Source of the DNA: Puffinus mauretanicus
Taxonomy: Eukaryota; Chordata; Aves; Procellariiformes; Procellariidae
DNA length: 64,000 bases
Direction: 5' to 3'
Assembly: GCA_023333565.1 (NCBI GenBank)
Contig: JAJKFH010001585.1
Location: 620,001-684,000 of the forward strand
The notes beneath the pieces were generated by a model that saw only the letters and a program-made list of their open reading frames with translations, ran no database searches and was not told the origin of the DNA. How positions within the stretch are numbered: position 1 is the stretch's first letter; the number at the start of each line of letters is the position of its first letter. Positions 62,435 to 64,000 of the stretch are shown here, piece by piece. Made by a program: the position numbers and the translations under genes.

Positions 62435-64000
62435 GAAGTAGATGAGGCCATATGTGTAGCAAAAATATTCTTTGTATAAATAAGAATGACACAACAGGAT
62501 TCTGCATATTAAACATTTCTCATACAATTTAAACATTCACAAAATATTTTACTGATGCATGTAGATCCTATTATATATATTTAATATCTTTCAAGAGGAC
62601 CAAGTATATATATGTATATATAAAAAAATAAATTAAACCTTCAATTTAAAAAGATATCAAAATTTTATGTATGTACTTTAGGGACACCTAACAAATTTAT
62701 TTCATACTTGTTTTTGATAAAGTTCTCATTCCAAATACACTTGTAACAATTTGCAGTTTTCAAAAGATTTAGAAAAAATAATCTTGAATTGTTGCCATCA
62801 TCAAATCCTTTTTTCATTATTAGTTTTAATACCATTTGTTAAATGCAGCACATTAATTTATGGTACATTCAGTACCATTAGGTAAATTATAATTAAGAGG
62901 CTATCTTATTTACCTTAGGTCAAAACTAGCATGTTGAGACTATTAATGGGCAATTCGCTCACACAAAATACTATTATACACCTCACAGGAAAAAAAAATG
63001 CAGTTATTATCACTTGTCTATTTGTAGGTTGGTTTCTAAAATTGTTTCAATAACTGTTTTAGTGTGACTCAGATAATACATGGATCAGCTGTGCTCAAGT
63101 GAGTTAGGATGTTTATTGCAGTAACTAATGCTGAGAGAAAACTCCACCTGAATGTGGTTACTACAGCCCTAGTCATTCCAAGTGGGCTTTCAACATGGGC
63201 TAATACAACACATTTTATATTGCTTCAGAATGATTACTCTGTTGCCTATATTCCATCCACCTTCTTTATTCCTGTTCTTTTGTTCATGGACACATAATTA
63301 ACATGATCCTAACTTTTCTAAACAAATTGTTCATCCCATATGTTTTTACTTTCAGTAACTGTGTCTGGTGGTGCTGAAGAAGGAACTATGCTGTGTTCTG
63401 CTGTAAAAGTTTTTAAAATTCTTTTCAAGAGGGATTTTTTCAGGGTTAGAATTGAACTTTACACAATATTTTAGTAGTGCTACCTACGGTTAATATATCC
63501 AGAGCCCTGTATTATCAGAATAAAACCCCTCAATGGATGTTCCACTTGAAAAGCCCAGGGGAGAGATGGTCAGAGAGACTGGATTACAAAAGCTTCAATT
63601 GTAAGTATAGATTTAGATGATATGATCTCCTCTTCATCTTTCTCTGATACATATGAGATGTATTATAGAGCACAGGCAATTCAAAGGCCATGTTTTCTTT
63701 AGGTTTGTAGCAGACCTTTAGATGCATATAAAACATATGATATTGAAGAGCATAAGCCTATTTAGCTCCTTCAAAATATTACCATGTCTTCATGAGCAGG
63801 AGAACGTATGCTCAGAAATTTATTTGCAAATAAACTCAAGAATGTTGCCTTCTGGTCTAAATGACTGCTGGGTGGGATAAATTTCAACCTTAACCAGACA
63901 GCATACTATTAGAAATTTTTACTTTAACCCATCAACCTCTGGTAATTGCTTTTTGTTTGTTTTTATGGTTGTCCAGTAATGTGCAAGGTATCAAAATTTT
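62435..64000. other. AT-rich unique DNA, no gene seen
   Basis: No gene is recognised. The short frames at 62330-62536 (partly LTR) and 63109-63297 show no domain. Confidence 0.6.

Noticed and set aside
1..64000. CRISPR arrays, tRNA or rRNA genes, operons, bacterial insertion sequences
   Set aside because: No spaced palindromic repeats, cloverleaf-like sequences, ribosomal signatures or compact gene layout were seen; the content is vertebrate.

Overview
This window looks like bird nuclear DNA: an AT-rich, gene-poor stretch (intergenic or a very long intron) shaped by transposable elements. The evidence is a set of CR1 retrotransposon copies, several ending in the avian CR1 3' tail of repeated ATTCTATG units, and five solo long terminal repeats (LTRs) of endogenous retroviruses, each flanked by a perfect 5-bp target-site duplication as expected for ERVL-type elements. 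I found no complete host protein-coding gene, no tRNA or rRNA gene, no CRISPR array and no bacterial-type feature. Nearly all open frames over 60 codons are chance frames, antisense frames of repeats, or open simple repeats.

Layout. 1-7 kb: mostly unique AT-rich DNA with one probable very old CR1 remnant (about 2.1 kb). 7-21 kb is the repeat-dense part: a CR1 3' tail (7.2 kb), a solo LTR (8.6-9.1 kb, minus), a CR1 3' end (10.4-10.9 kb), a 1.6-kb CR1 with most of its reverse transcriptase reading frame open (12.5-14.1 kb), a solo LTR next to or inside an older CR1 carrying endonuclease sequence but lacking the RT core (16.0-18.4 kb), and a minus-strand CR1 3' end (19.8-20.4 kb). 20.4-28.8 kb holds little. 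28.86-31.03 kb is the oddest part: a GC- and CpG-rich CR1 5' region with ORF1 (minus), cut off within ORF1, plus 1.1 kb of unrelated DNA, the whole bracketed by a perfect 23-bp direct repeat. 31-45 kb is AT-rich with two large pyrimidine pentanucleotide arrays (37.0 and 42.0 kb). 45.2-45.7 kb is a third solo LTR; 51.7-53.0 kb is a CA-rich, internally repeated, probably LTR-like element; 59.5-60.7 kb is a 1.15-kb solo LTR of another family; 61.9-62.4 kb is a fourth copy of the first LTR family.

How the parts relate. No proviral interior (gag, pol, env) is present, so the LTRs are probably products of LTR-LTR recombination. The CR1 pieces supply most of a CR1 map (5' UTR, ORF1, endonuclease, RT, C-terminus, 3' tail), but from different, independently broken copies; none could mobilise itself. 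I did not find a convincing new biological system. The best leads are the 23-bp repeat around the CR1 5' chimera, the cAMP-response-element-like site shared by the four related LTRs with CpG-type changes, and the internal repeat structures of two LTR-type elements. All family assignments come from reading the sequence and recalled family features; no database search was run.
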